The translations under genes and the position numbers were made by a program. A DNA stretch of 64,000 nucleotides from UBA3478 sp038134285 (lineage in GTDB: Bacteria; Bacteroidota; Bacteroidia; Flavobacteriales; Flavobacteriaceae), in assembly GCA_038134285.1 (NCBI GenBank), contig JAYPUW010000002.1, positions 62,001 through 126,000 on the forward strand, written 5' to 3'. Numbering within the stretch: the first letter of the stretch is position 1; each line of letters begins with the position of its first letter. The notes under the pieces were generated by a model that saw nothing but the letters and a program-made list of their open reading frames with translations, did not search any database and was not told the DNA's origin. Shown here one piece after another: positions 54,085 through 63,314 of the stretch.

Positions 54085-55554
54085 TTACGAATGAGTTTGA
54101 TTAGTGGTTGAATTTTCCTCAATAGAGTAAGTCGTTACCTTTCCTCTCTTAGGCATTGTATATAATGGCTTTCCCTCTTCTCTAAGCGCTTTGTATTGGT
54201 CTCCTGAAGACTTTAAAATAGACTTCACCTCTGCCTGAGCAATTACAGGGAATGTTCTCGAATACAATAAGAAAAGCACAAAAAAGAATCCGATTGTTCC
54301 AATAAAGATTCCTATATCAACAAAGGTCGGAGAGAACATGGTCCATGATGAAGGTAAGTAATCACGGTGAAGTGAGGTCACAATGATCACAAAACGCTCA
54401 AACCACATCCCAATGTTTACTACAATAGAGATAAAAAATGAAAACATGATACTTGTTCTCAATCGCTTGAACCACATGAATTGCGGCGAGAACACGTTAC
54501 ACGACATCATCGCCCAATAGGCCCAAGCATAAGGACCGGTAGCACGGTTCAAGAATGCGTACTGCTCGTATTCAACTCCTGAATACCACGCAATGAAAAG
54601 CTCCGTTATATATGCACAACCTACAATCGAACCTGTGATCATGATCACAATGTTCATCAATTCTATGTGTTGAACGGTGATGTAGTCTTCTAATCCTACC
54701 ACCTTTCTCATGATAATCAAAAGCGTATTCACCATGGCAAAACCAGAGAAAATCGCCCCCGCCACGAAGTAAGGAGGGAAAATCGTGGTGTGCCACCCCG
54801 GAATCACAGAGGTTGCGAAGTCAAAGGATACAATGGTGTGAACCGATAATACCAGTGGTGTAGCTAATCCTGCAAGCACCAATGAAACCTCTTCAAAACG
54901 CTGCCAATCTTTGGAGCGACCCGTCCAACCAAAACTGATCAAACTATATAATTTTTTCTGGAAAGGCTTGATCGCACGATCACGAATCATGGCAAAATCA
55001 GGTAATAAACCTGTCCACCAGAAAACCAATGAAACCGATAAGTAGGTTGAAATCGCGAATACGTCCCACAACAGCGGCGAATTAAAGTTTACCCAAAGAG
55101 AACCGTATTGATTTGGAATCGGAAGTACCCAAAAAGCCAGCCATGGTCTACCCATGTGAATGATAGGAAACAGCCCTGCCTGAATAACCGAGAAAATGGT
55201 CATTGCCTCTGCAGAGCGGTTAATAGCCATACGCCATTTCTGTCTAAAGAGCAGAAGCACCGCAGAAATCAGGGTCCCCGCGTGACCAATACCTACCCAC
55301 CAAACGAAGTTGGTAATATCCCAGGCCCAGTTGACTGTTTTGTTAAGTCCCCAAACGCCAATACCGGTAGAAATGGTATAGATAATTGCTCCAAGACCCC
55401 ATAAGAAGGCCGCTAAAGCAATACCGAAAACAATCCACCATTGCTTATTTGCTCTTCCTTCTACAGGTCTAGCGATATCATTAGATACGTCACTGTAACT
55501 CTTTGAACCGGTTACAAGTGGTTTACGTATCGAAGCTTCATAATGCGACGCCAT
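54085..55554 (-). CDS. actC: Alternative Complex III subunit ActC (NrfD/PsrC family)
   Basis: The 489-residue protein has about ten membrane helices and is the PsrC/NrfD-type subunit thought to hold the quinol-oxidation site next to the Fe-S subunit ActB. Typical segments include FVWWVGIGHAGTLISAVLLLFRQKW and VVSFDFATSVIPGWHTTIFPPYFVAGAI-like blocks, the latter split over residues about 238-266. It follows actB by 23 bases. Confidence 0.95.
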   Translation of the reverse strand: MASHYEASIRKPLVTGSKSYSDVSNDIARPVEGRANKQWWIVFGIALAAFLWGLGAIIYTISTGIGVWGLNKTVNWAWDITNFVWWVGIGHAGTLISAVLLLFRQKWRMAINRSAEAMTIFSVIQAGLFPIIHMGRPWLAFWVLPIPNQYGSLWVNFNSPLLWDVFAISTYLSVSLVFWWTGLLPDFAMIRDRAIKPFQKKLYSLISFGWTGRSKDWQRFEEVSLVLAGLATPLVLSVHTIVSFDFATSVIPGWHTTIFPPYFVAGAIFSGFAMVNTLLIIMRKVVGLEDYITVQHIELMNIVIMITGSIVGCAYITELFIAWYSGVEYEQYAFLNRATGPYAWAYWAMMSCNVFSPQFMWFKRLRTSIMFSFFISIVVNIGMWFERFVIIVTSLHRDYLPSSWTMFSPTFVDIGIFIGTIGFFFVLFLLYSRTFPVIAQAEVKSILKSSGDQYKALREEGKPLYTMPKRGKVTTYSIEENSTTNQTHS

Positions 55555-55577
55555 AAAATGGTTTTGTTTAGTATTAA

Positions 55578-58500
55578 TTAGGCTTTTTCTGTATTTCTAA
55601 TTTTAACGTGATAGAACACGTTCGGTTGTGTTCCAACATTTTCTAGAAGGTGATACATGCGCTCACTTTCTTTCAGTTGAGCCACTTCGCTATCTTTATC
55701 ATTTACATCTCCAAACACCAACGCTTCTGTATCACAGGCGGCCGAACAAGCCGTTTGGAATTCTGCGTCTTTCACAGCACGTCCTTCAGCTTTCGCATCT
55801 AGAATTGCTTTCTGAGTTCTCTGGATACAGAAAGAACACTTCTCCATCACCCCTCTTGAACGAACGTTCACATCTGGATTGAGTACCATTCGACCTAAAT
55901 CGTTGTTCATATGGAAGTCAAACTCATCATTCTGATTGTATCTGAACCAGTTAAAGCGGCGAACCTTATAAGGGCAGTTGTTAGCACAGTAACGTGTTCC
56001 AATGCATCGATTGTAGGCCATGTGATTGTGTCCTTGACGCGAGTGCGAAGTCGCAGCTACCGGGCAAACTGTTTCACATGGAGCGTGATTACAGTGCTGA
56101 CACATTACAGGCTGGAACGCCACTTGAGGATTCGCAGACGGATCTTCTAAGGTTCCAAAACCTCCAAGACTCCCCGTCTCACCGAACAATCCATCAAAAC
56201 TCTCCTTCTTGGCATCATCAGCCGCAAAAGACTCTTCAGAAGAATAGTAACGGTCAATACGCAACCAGTGCATATCGCGAGAAACACGGATTTCTTTCTT
56301 TCCTACAACAGGAACGTTGTTCTCTGCATGACATGCAATCACGCATGCTCCACATCCTGTACAGGCATTAAGGTCAATCGATAAATTAAAGTGGTGTCCT
56401 ACCGAACGATCGAAAGATTCCCATAAATCTACAGTAGAGGCTGGAACCTCTTGATGGTCTAATGAGACCACAGGAACTTCATTCCACTCTGAAGCAGGCT
56501 TAGTTATAAAATCTTCTAAGGTCGTCTCCTTGATGATATCTCCTCTACCCATTAGCGTTTTATGCAACTGAACGCACGCAAACTCGTGCATACCAGATTG
56601 CTTTTCGATAGTTACTTCTTGAACCTTTGAGCCGTTGAAGTAAACCTTATATGCGTTAACTCCAGTTTGCATCTCTGACTGCAAACCTACTTTGCGACCA
56701 TAGCCTAGTGCTAAACCAACAGTACCTTTCGCCTGACCTGGTTGGATCATAACGGGCACATTTGAGATACTAGTTCCGTTGACAGTTACTTTAACGTAGC
56801 TTCCGTCTAGCCCTCCATTAGCAACGTTTACATTTTTTAGCCCATAAGCCTCCGCATCCGCCTTCGAGATGGTAAGGTAGTTATCCCAAGAGGTGCGTGA
56901 AATTGGATCAGGGAATTCTTGAAGCCATGGATTATTCGCCATTTGACCGTCTCCCATTCCTGTTTTGGTGTAGAGAACAAGCTCCATTCCTTCGCTCTGA
57001 GCGACAGCTAATGAGCGATGTGCCGATTGAAGAAGGGTCTCATCAATACGAGCATCCAATGATTTAGGAGCAGCGGCTTCAAATACACCATCTTGAACAG
57101 CTTTATTCCATGCATTACCTCCGAGAACGTTTGCAGTCCAGTGGCCTTTTATGAAATCGTGATACGTATCAGAACTACCTGACCACTTCAATAGGCATTC
57201 TTCAAATTGACGCGTATCAAAAAGATTTCGAATTACCGGTTGAGTTAAGGTGTAGTAACTTTTCTTAGGTTGGGCGTCTGCCCAAGACTCTAAATAATGA
57301 GAATTGGCTACAACAAAAGAGGCAAGTTCAGCCGTCTCGTTCATTGAGAAGGCACTGCAAACGGTAAAACCGACTTTCTGCATCGCTTCTGCAAAGGCAG
57401 CACCATTGGCTAAACTGTATACCGGATTCACCTTGTCAATGAATAAGGCCCCAACAGCGCCGCTATCCATATCTGCAATCAATTGGTCCATAGCAGAAGC
57501 GGTTGAGCTTCTGAGGTTTCTAGGAGCTGCAGGATCAAAAGCATCGCTTTTAAGGTACTCGTTGATGGCTAATGTTAGTAGTTGAGCGTTCACATCTTCA
57601 ACACCACAAACCACAACAGCTTTTGAACCTACCGTACGAAGCTTATCTGCCAAGGCGTTCATATGACCGGCTATTGAAGAATCAGACTCGGATACCGCTT
57701 CACCATTTAATGCCTTATAAAGGGCTGCAAGAGCTCTCTTAATTTCAGCAGTGTTGAGTGGAATGCGCTTATCGGCATTCGCACCCGTTAGAGTCATATT
57801 TGACTCGAGCTGAACGTGGTGCGACATGTGACCGTGTTTAGGTATACGGTTCGCTACATATGATTTAGCATAAGAACCTCCTTGCCAATCTCCTAAGAAA
57901 TCGGCGTCAAAAGAGAGAATTACATCTGCCTTAGAAAAATCGTAATCTGCCAGCCCACTTTCTCCGTAAACTTGACCGAATGCTTCTAGAGCAGCGCCAG
58001 AAGAAACAACATCGTAGCTTACATGCTCAACAGAAGCATAGATTTCTTTAAGCTGAGTTACAAGCGCTTTGTATGAAGGGCTCGTAGTAGAAGCAGAGAG
58101 TACAACAGCTTTTTGTCCCGTTGATAAAAGCGCGTCAAGACGGGCCTTCACAGCAGTATCTAAAGTATCCCAAGAAACATCAACACCGGCAGCAAGAGGA
58201 CCTTGTAAACGGAACTTATCGTAAAGGTTTAGCACCGAAGCTTGAACTCTTGCATTAGCTCCGCCAAACAGTCTAGCTCTGTCGTTATTTTCAATTTTGA
58301 TCGGACGTCCTTCACGGGTTTTTACTAGGATAGACGCAAAGTCAAATCCGTCTGAGATAGTAGTAGCGTAATAATTGGCTACCCCAGGAACGATCTCATC
58401 TGGTTGAATAACGTAAGGAATAGATTTCTTAACTGGCCCTTCGCAAGCCGCTAAAGTTACTGCAGCCGTACTAAAACCAACAAACTTTAAAAAATCTCTT

Positions 58501-58655
58501 CGAGAAGTTTCAGACGACTGAAGGCTAGCCTCGTCTTCTAAAAAATCATTGACGGGAAGGGTCTCAGCAAATTCATTGTGCTTGAGGTGCGAAACCGCCT
58601 GATCCTTTTCAAAGAGTTCTGTTTCGCTTTTCCAATAAGTCTTATGTGATGCCAT
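55578..58655 (-). CDS. actB: Alternative Complex III subunit ActB (Fe-S, Tat-exported fusion)
   Basis: The 1,025-residue protein fuses a molybdopterin-oxidoreductase-like domain (no cofactor expected) to a ferredoxin-like domain. A Tat signal SRRDFLK lies at residues 51-57 and a lipid-attachment-like cysteine at C71 (LAAC). The C-terminal part carries the Fe-S cysteine groups CTGCGACVIAC, CQHCNHAPCETVC, CIGTRYCANNC and CSFC with a later CSAAC. ActB passes electrons from quinol to ActA/ActE. Its location between actA and actC is the standard order. Confidence 0.96.
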   Translation of the reverse strand: MASHKTYWKSETELFEKDQAVSHLKHNEFAETLPVNDFLEDEASLQSSETSRRDFLKFVGFSTAAVTLAACEGPVKKSIPYVIQPDEIVPGVANYYATTISDGFDFASILVKTREGRPIKIENNDRARLFGGANARVQASVLNLYDKFRLQGPLAAGVDVSWDTLDTAVKARLDALLSTGQKAVVLSASTTSPSYKALVTQLKEIYASVEHVSYDVVSSGAALEAFGQVYGESGLADYDFSKADVILSFDADFLGDWQGGSYAKSYVANRIPKHGHMSHHVQLESNMTLTGANADKRIPLNTAEIKRALAALYKALNGEAVSESDSSIAGHMNALADKLRTVGSKAVVVCGVEDVNAQLLTLAINEYLKSDAFDPAAPRNLRSSTASAMDQLIADMDSGAVGALFIDKVNPVYSLANGAAFAEAMQKVGFTVCSAFSMNETAELASFVVANSHYLESWADAQPKKSYYTLTQPVIRNLFDTRQFEECLLKWSGSSDTYHDFIKGHWTANVLGGNAWNKAVQDGVFEAAAPKSLDARIDETLLQSAHRSLAVAQSEGMELVLYTKTGMGDGQMANNPWLQEFPDPISRTSWDNYLTISKADAEAYGLKNVNVANGGLDGSYVKVTVNGTSISNVPVMIQPGQAKGTVGLALGYGRKVGLQSEMQTGVNAYKVYFNGSKVQEVTIEKQSGMHEFACVQLHKTLMGRGDIIKETTLEDFITKPASEWNEVPVVSLDHQEVPASTVDLWESFDRSVGHHFNLSIDLNACTGCGACVIACHAENNVPVVGKKEIRVSRDMHWLRIDRYYSSEESFAADDAKKESFDGLFGETGSLGGFGTLEDPSANPQVAFQPVMCQHCNHAPCETVCPVAATSHSRQGHNHMAYNRCIGTRYCANNCPYKVRRFNWFRYNQNDEFDFHMNNDLGRMVLNPDVNVRSRGVMEKCSFCIQRTQKAILDAKAEGRAVKDAEFQTACSAACDTEALVFGDVNDKDSEVAQLKESERMYHLLENVGTQPNVFYHVKIRNTEKA

Positions 58656-58677
58656 AATCAGTTAGGATTCCGAATAA

Positions 58678-59991
58678 TTAATAGTGGCACTTACCACATT
58701 CAAGGCCACCCATTTGGGCTGCTGTTAATTCTTTAACTCCATATTTCTGAGATAACTCTTCGTGAATTTTCTCGTAATACGGATTAGAGGTTAACTGCAC
58801 ATTCGTCTCTCGGTGGCAGTTAATACACCAGCCCATGGTTAATGGTGCGTGCTGGTACATTACCTCCATTTCTTCAACCGGGCCATGACACGTCTGACAC
58901 TCCACTCCAGCTACACTGTAGTGCTGGGTGTGATTGAAGTAAACAAAGTCTGGTAGGTTGTGAATACGCACCCACTCAACGGGTTGAGCATCTCCCGTAT
59001 ACGACTGGGTCTCTTCGTCCCATCCAACAGCCTTATATAATTTTTTGATTTCGCCAGTGTAGAATTCATTGGTGTATCCATTTGCCAAATCTTCAGCAGA
59101 TGGCCCCTCTGGATTTCCTTTGTACTCATAAATCGATTTGTGACAATTCATACACACATTCAATGAAGGAATTCCCGAGTGCTTAGAAACTCGAGCAGAG
59201 CTGTGACAATACGTACATTCTATTTTGTTGTCCCCAGCGTGGATTTTATGCGAGTAATGAATCGGTTGAACCGGAGCGTACCCTTGATCAATTCCGACTT
59301 GCATCATGTAAGCATAGGCGAAATAAGCACTAGCCAAAAGCAATACCACAGCTGAAACAAAAACTAAAAACTGGTTATGAACAAAAGCCTTCCATATCGG
59401 AGTGCGTTTAGCACGCTCTTGCACCTCAATACCATTGGCTGCAGCGATTTGTCTCAACGTTTTATTAACGAGATACAGCATCAAAATCAGGACAACTAAT
59501 ACAAAAGAGAGAACCGCTAAAACGATGTCGTTGGTACTAGAGGCCCCTTCTGCGTTTACCGCAATCTGGGCTGCAGTAGCTACAACTGGAGCAGCAGGTA
59601 GAGGAGCTGCTGTGTAAGCTAGAATGTTGTCAATATCTTCATTTGACAGCGTTGGAAAGGCGGTCATCGCCGCTTGATTGTATTCGTTGTAGATACGGTT
59701 GGCGTAGGCATCACCCGAAGCAACCATTCCGGCACTGTTCTTGATCCAAGCGTAAAGCCATTTTTTTTCTAGACCCTCATCATCGTACAAACGCTTCTCT
59801 ACGTTTGCCAAAGCCGGACCGGTCATTTTACGGTTAAGTGCGTGACAGGCAGCACAATTTTGGTTGAACAACTGCTTACCCTTAGCAGGGTCTCCTAAAG
59901 CTTCAATATCTTGTGCTATTGCTGGGATTACAAACAGCGCGAATAGAAGAGCCGAGAATATTGAAGAAAGGCGGCTAGGAATAACTTTCAT
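58678..59991 (-). CDS. actA: Alternative Complex III subunit ActA, six-heme form (monoheme domain plus pentaheme domain)
   Basis: The 437-residue protein has a signal peptide (about residues 1-26), an N-terminal cytochrome c domain with CAACH (C46), a membrane segment near 155-175, a second near 205-225, then a multiheme domain with CTYCH, CMNCH, CQTCH, CINCH and CGKCH. The total is six CXXCH motifs. The classical ActA described from Rhodothermus is pentaheme, so the front domain is an added monoheme cytochrome. It begins the act-cta operon. Confidence 0.95.
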   Translation of the reverse strand: MKVIPSRLSSIFSALLFALFVIPAIAQDIEALGDPAKGKQLFNQNCAACHALNRKMTGPALANVEKRLYDDEGLEKKWLYAWIKNSAGMVASGDAYANRIYNEYNQAAMTAFPTLSNEDIDNILAYTAAPLPAAPVVATAAQIAVNAEGASSTNDIVLAVLSFVLVVLILMLYLVNKTLRQIAAANGIEVQERAKRTPIWKAFVHNQFLVFVSAVVLLLASAYFAYAYMMQVGIDQGYAPVQPIHYSHKIHAGDNKIECTYCHSSARVSKHSGIPSLNVCMNCHKSIYEYKGNPEGPSAEDLANGYTNEFYTGEIKKLYKAVGWDEETQSYTGDAQPVEWVRIHNLPDFVYFNHTQHYSVAGVECQTCHGPVEEMEVMYQHAPLTMGWCINCHRETNVQLTSNPYYEKIHEELSQKYGVKELTAAQMGGLECGKCHY

Positions 59992-60054
59992 AAAATCTCA
60001 ATTAGACAAAACGTCATTTTCGTTAGGGTATAATGTCCCCTTACAAATTGGCCA

Positions 60055-60062
60055 CAAAAATA
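60055..60062 (-). promoter_or_regulatory. -7 promoter element of the act-cta operon
   Basis: TATTTTTG on the minus strand, an exact TAnnTTTG match, 63 bases before the actA ATG. A T-tract lies upstream but no TTG is at ideal spacing. Confidence 0.45.
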
Positions 60063-60162
60063 AGACCAAGGGGAGTTAAAAAAAAGCCTCCAAGTAGCAT
60101 TAATTAATTTTTTTTAATTCTAAATAAAGAAGTTGTTTATTCACCATTTCTGACGACTCCTG

Positions 60163-60170
60163 TATCTTTG
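60163..60170 (+). promoter_or_regulatory. -7 promoter element of the SPOR-like gene
   Basis: TATCTTTG, an exact TAnnTTTG match, ends 10 bases before the ATG at 60181, implying a leader of only a few bases. Confidence 0.6.
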
Positions 60171-60180
60171 ACTCAAGGAT

Positions 60181-60621
60181 ATGAGAGAGGCTTTAAGACA
60201 TAAGTTCGCTGGCACCGCAGCAACCCTAATCTTAACGGTAATAGGATTAAATGCTCAAGACCAGAGCGTTGCGTCTAGGCGTCAACAAATCCCATCAGAA
60301 GTTTCTACAGAAAAATCATACGAAATGATGGCTGAAATTTATGCCGCTCACCTCAAGGCGCTACCCGATTACCAAATTCAATTGGGATTCGGAACTCTTG
60401 AACAAGCCAATAAAATCATGAGTCAGTTTCAATCCATTCGCAAAAAAGACTCGCTTTTCTACCCTACAAAAGAATTGAAATTGACCTTTGAGTCACCCAC
60501 CTATCGAGTGCGATTACAGTTTTTCCCAGACCGCATTGAAGCAGAAAAAGCGTTCGCGGATCTGCGAACGCTTTTTCCGTCTTCTATACTCATAAAACCA
60601 GGAAGTCGAACATTAAATTAA
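60181..60621 (+). CDS. Secreted SPOR-like domain protein
   Basis: The 146-residue protein has a basic start and a hydrophobic signal segment (about residues 9-24, ending GLNAQ). A C-terminal region has the SPOR-like pattern YQIQLGFGTLEQANKIM, then YRVRLQFFPDRIEAEKAFADL. SPOR domains bind denuded peptidoglycan, so a cell-envelope role is plausible but unproven. The last part of the gene carries an inverted repeat that looks like a terminator. Its stop and the infB stop share the bases TTAA. Domain assignment is by pattern only. Confidence 0.72.
   Translation: MREALRHKFAGTAATLILTVIGLNAQDQSVASRRQQIPSEVSTEKSYEMMAEIYAAHLKALPDYQIQLGFGTLEQANKIMSQFQSIRKKDSLFYPTKELKLTFESPTYRVRLQFFPDRIEAEKAFADLRTLFPSSILIKPGSRTLN
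60545..60576 (-). terminator. Intrinsic terminator of infB, inside the 3' end of the SPOR-like gene
   Basis: A perfect 13-bp stem (AAAAAGCGTTCGC with GCGAACGCTTTTT) closes a 6-base loop. On the minus strand it lies 42 bases past the infB stop. It is symmetrical, so it could act on both strands, but on the plus strand it would end the SPOR-like mRNA before its stop codon. Confidence 0.8.
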
Positions 60622-63257
60622 AGTTTCTTCTGAACAGCTACCTCACTGTAGGCCTCTAACTGATCGTCGATCTGAATATCATTGAAGTTCTTGATCTGAA
60701 GACCACAATCGTATCCTTTTGCTACTTCTTTAGCGTCATCTTTGAATCGCTTCAGAGAACTTAATTCTCCATCGTAGATGACCACACCGTCACGGATGAC
60801 ACGGACCTTGGAGTTTCTGAATATTTTACCAGTCACGACCATACATCCAGCGATAGTACCAATTTTCGAGATCTTAAAGGTCTCTCGAATTTCAGCCGTA
60901 CCACTAACTTCTTCTTTCATCTCTGGACTGAGCATACCCTCCATAGCCTTTTTGATATCATCGATAGCATCATAAATGATAGAATACGTGCGAACATCCA
61001 CTTCTTCTTTCTCGGCTACTGTTCTGGCATTACCCATAGGCCTTACGTTAAAACCAATGACAACCGCAGATGAAGCGCTGGCAAGAAGCACATCAGATTC
61101 TGTAATAGCTCCAACACCCTTATGAATGATCTTTACTTGAATTTCTTCGGTGGACAACTTCTGGAACGAGTCACTTAAGGCCTCGACTGAACCGTCTACA
61201 TCACCTTTTAAGATGATATTCAATTCTTGGAAGTCACCAATGGCGATTCGTCTTCCAATTTCATCAAGAGTAAGTTGTCGCTGTGCACGAACGCTTTGCT
61301 CACGCTGTAACTGCATACGCTTCAGTGCGATTTGCTTCGCTTCTTTTTCGTCTTCTAGCACCAAGAATTTATCCCCTGCTTGTGGAGCACCATCCAATCC
61401 TAAGATCGATATAGGCGTTGCCGGACTCGCGACTTTAACCGCATTTCCGCGTTCATCTTGCATGGCTTTCACCTTACCGCTAGAAGTACCTGCGAGCACA
61501 TAATCTCCTATGGCGAGTGATCCGTTCTGTACCAATACGGTAGAGACATATCCTCTACCCTTGTCTAAGAAAGCTTCAACCACTGTTCCCGAAGCCTTGC
61601 GTTCTGGATTTGCTTTAAGCTCTAGCAATTCTGCCTCTAATAGCACCTTCTCTAATAGTTCTTTAATCCCTTGACCAGTCTTTGCTGAAATGTCTTGAGA
61701 TTGAATCTTTCCACCCCAGTCTTCAACCAGCAAGTCCATACCTGCAAGACCTTCTTTAATTTTATCTGGATTCGCTTCAGGGCGGTCTACCTTATTGATC
61801 GCAAAAATGATTGGCACACTTGCAGCCTGAGCGTGAGCGATAGCTTCTTTTGTTTGAGGCATGATGTTGTCATCGGCAGCAATGACAATAATTACAATAT
61901 CAGTTACCTGTGTACCTCTCGCGCGCATGGCCGTAAAGGCCTCGTGACCGGGGGTATCTAAGAAGGTCATACGTTGTCCGTCTTCAAGTGTTACTGAATA
62001 TGCCCCAATATGCTGCGTGATTCCACCACTCTCTCCGGCAATTACATTTTCTTTACGGATATAATCCAGAAGTGAGGTCTTACCGTGATCGACGTGACCC
62101 ATAACGGTCACTATCGGAGCTCTTGGTTTTAAGGCCTCTTCTGGATCCTGAGCATCCGTTTCAATATTCTCTTCTAGTTTGGTTTGAACAAATTCAACTT
62201 CGTATCCGAATTCTTCTGCAACAATAGATAGGGTCTCAGCGTCTAGGCGTTGGTTCAGAGTTACCATTATCCCTAACGACATACAGGCAGAGATAATCTG
62301 CGTGGTTGATACATCCATCATTGTCGACACCTCATTCACAGTTACGTATTCTGTAACCTTCAGGATCTTACTTTCGAGTTCTTGTTGTTCTAGCTCTTTT
62401 TCTGTCTGCTGCTTATGCAAGTCTCTCTTTTCTCGACGGTATTTGGCACCTTTTCCTTTTGAGCTCTTTCCTTGAAGTTTTTCAAGCGTTTCTCTTACCT
62501 GACGTTGCACCTCTTCATCACTAGGTTCAGCGCGCATCGCTTGAGATGTTCTGTCTTTTCCAGACTGTCCTCGTTGCCCACTGTTACCCTTTTCATTTAC
62601 TATACGCTTGCGCTTGCGCTTGCGATCTATATTTTGTGCATTCCCGCCAGAAGAGATTTCTTTCTTCTTCTCGAACTGCGTTAGATCGATAGTAGTTCCG
62701 GTCAATTTCGGACCCGACAACTTCTGATATTGCGTTTTTATTTCGTCTGAACCCTCTTCTTTTTTAAGAACTTCATTTTCTAGAGCTGGAGCTTCAGGTG
62801 TCATTACTTTAGCCTCTAGATTAGCCTCAGGAGCCTCAGCTACCAGGGTTTCAACAACCTCTTCTTTTAGCGCTTCTTCTTCCTTCGCCGCTTTTTTAGG
62901 CTCTAAATCAATCTTGCCAACAGTCTTAGGCTGCACATGGGTGCTTTTGGCCTTGATGACCTCTGTTTCATTCTTTTCTTTGGCCTGTCGCTTCTCTTCT
63001 TGCTCTTTTTCAATTTGCTTTAGAAGCGCTTCTTTTTCTTTGCGTTTTTCTTCACTCACCTCTTGCGAGGCGGCTTTCTTAGACATGTCTGTTTGAAATT
63101 CATCAAGAAGAACCTGATAGACCTCTCCGCTAATTTTTGTCGTAGGACGAGCCTCTATCTCATGACCTTTCTCTTTCAGATACTCTACAGCACGGTCAAG
63201 CGAGATATTCAATTCTCGAAGTACTTTGTTTAATCTTATCGTTTCTAAATCAGACAT
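60618..63257 (-). CDS. infB: Translation initiation factor IF-2
   Basis: IF-2 is the GTPase that places initiator tRNA on the ribosome. The 879-residue protein has an N-terminal IF2_N domain (LNISLDRAVEYLKEKGHEIEARPT), a long charged, coiled-coil region (about residues 60-300), a second IF2_N-like segment, and the GTPase with GHVDHGKTS (about 386), DTPGHEAF and NKVDRP. The C-terminal domains C1 and C2 are complete. It follows nusA, the usual gene order, with a promoter in between. Confidence 0.98.
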   Translation of the reverse strand: MSDLETIRLNKVLRELNISLDRAVEYLKEKGHEIEARPTTKISGEVYQVLLDEFQTDMSKKAASQEVSEEKRKEKEALLKQIEKEQEEKRQAKEKNETEVIKAKSTHVQPKTVGKIDLEPKKAAKEEEALKEEVVETLVAEAPEANLEAKVMTPEAPALENEVLKKEEGSDEIKTQYQKLSGPKLTGTTIDLTQFEKKKEISSGGNAQNIDRKRKRKRIVNEKGNSGQRGQSGKDRTSQAMRAEPSDEEVQRQVRETLEKLQGKSSKGKGAKYRREKRDLHKQQTEKELEQQELESKILKVTEYVTVNEVSTMMDVSTTQIISACMSLGIMVTLNQRLDAETLSIVAEEFGYEVEFVQTKLEENIETDAQDPEEALKPRAPIVTVMGHVDHGKTSLLDYIRKENVIAGESGGITQHIGAYSVTLEDGQRMTFLDTPGHEAFTAMRARGTQVTDIVIIVIAADDNIMPQTKEAIAHAQAASVPIIFAINKVDRPEANPDKIKEGLAGMDLLVEDWGGKIQSQDISAKTGQGIKELLEKVLLEAELLELKANPERKASGTVVEAFLDKGRGYVSTVLVQNGSLAIGDYVLAGTSSGKVKAMQDERGNAVKVASPATPISILGLDGAPQAGDKFLVLEDEKEAKQIALKRMQLQREQSVRAQRQLTLDEIGRRIAIGDFQELNIILKGDVDGSVEALSDSFQKLSTEEIQVKIIHKGVGAITESDVLLASASSAVVIGFNVRPMGNARTVAEKEEVDVRTYSIIYDAIDDIKKAMEGMLSPEMKEEVSGTAEIRETFKISKIGTIAGCMVVTGKIFRNSKVRVIRDGVVIYDGELSSLKRFKDDAKEVAKGYDCGLQIKNFNDIQIDDQLEAYSEVAVQKKL

Positions 63258-63302
63258 ACAATAGTTTTCATCTATAACTTACTTATGGAAGGCGAAATAG
63301 TG

Positions 63303-63310
63303 CAAATATA
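63303..63310 (-). promoter_or_regulatory. -7 promoter element of infB
   Basis: TATATTTG on the minus strand, an exact TAnnTTTG match, in the gap between nusA and infB and 45 bases before the infB ATG. Confidence 0.5.
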
Positions 63311-63314
63311 AAAG

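Noticed and set aside
60077..60085. A/T tract upstream of actA that looks like a terminator tail
   Set aside because: No inverted repeat precedes the T-run on the minus strand, so it cannot form a terminator hairpin.
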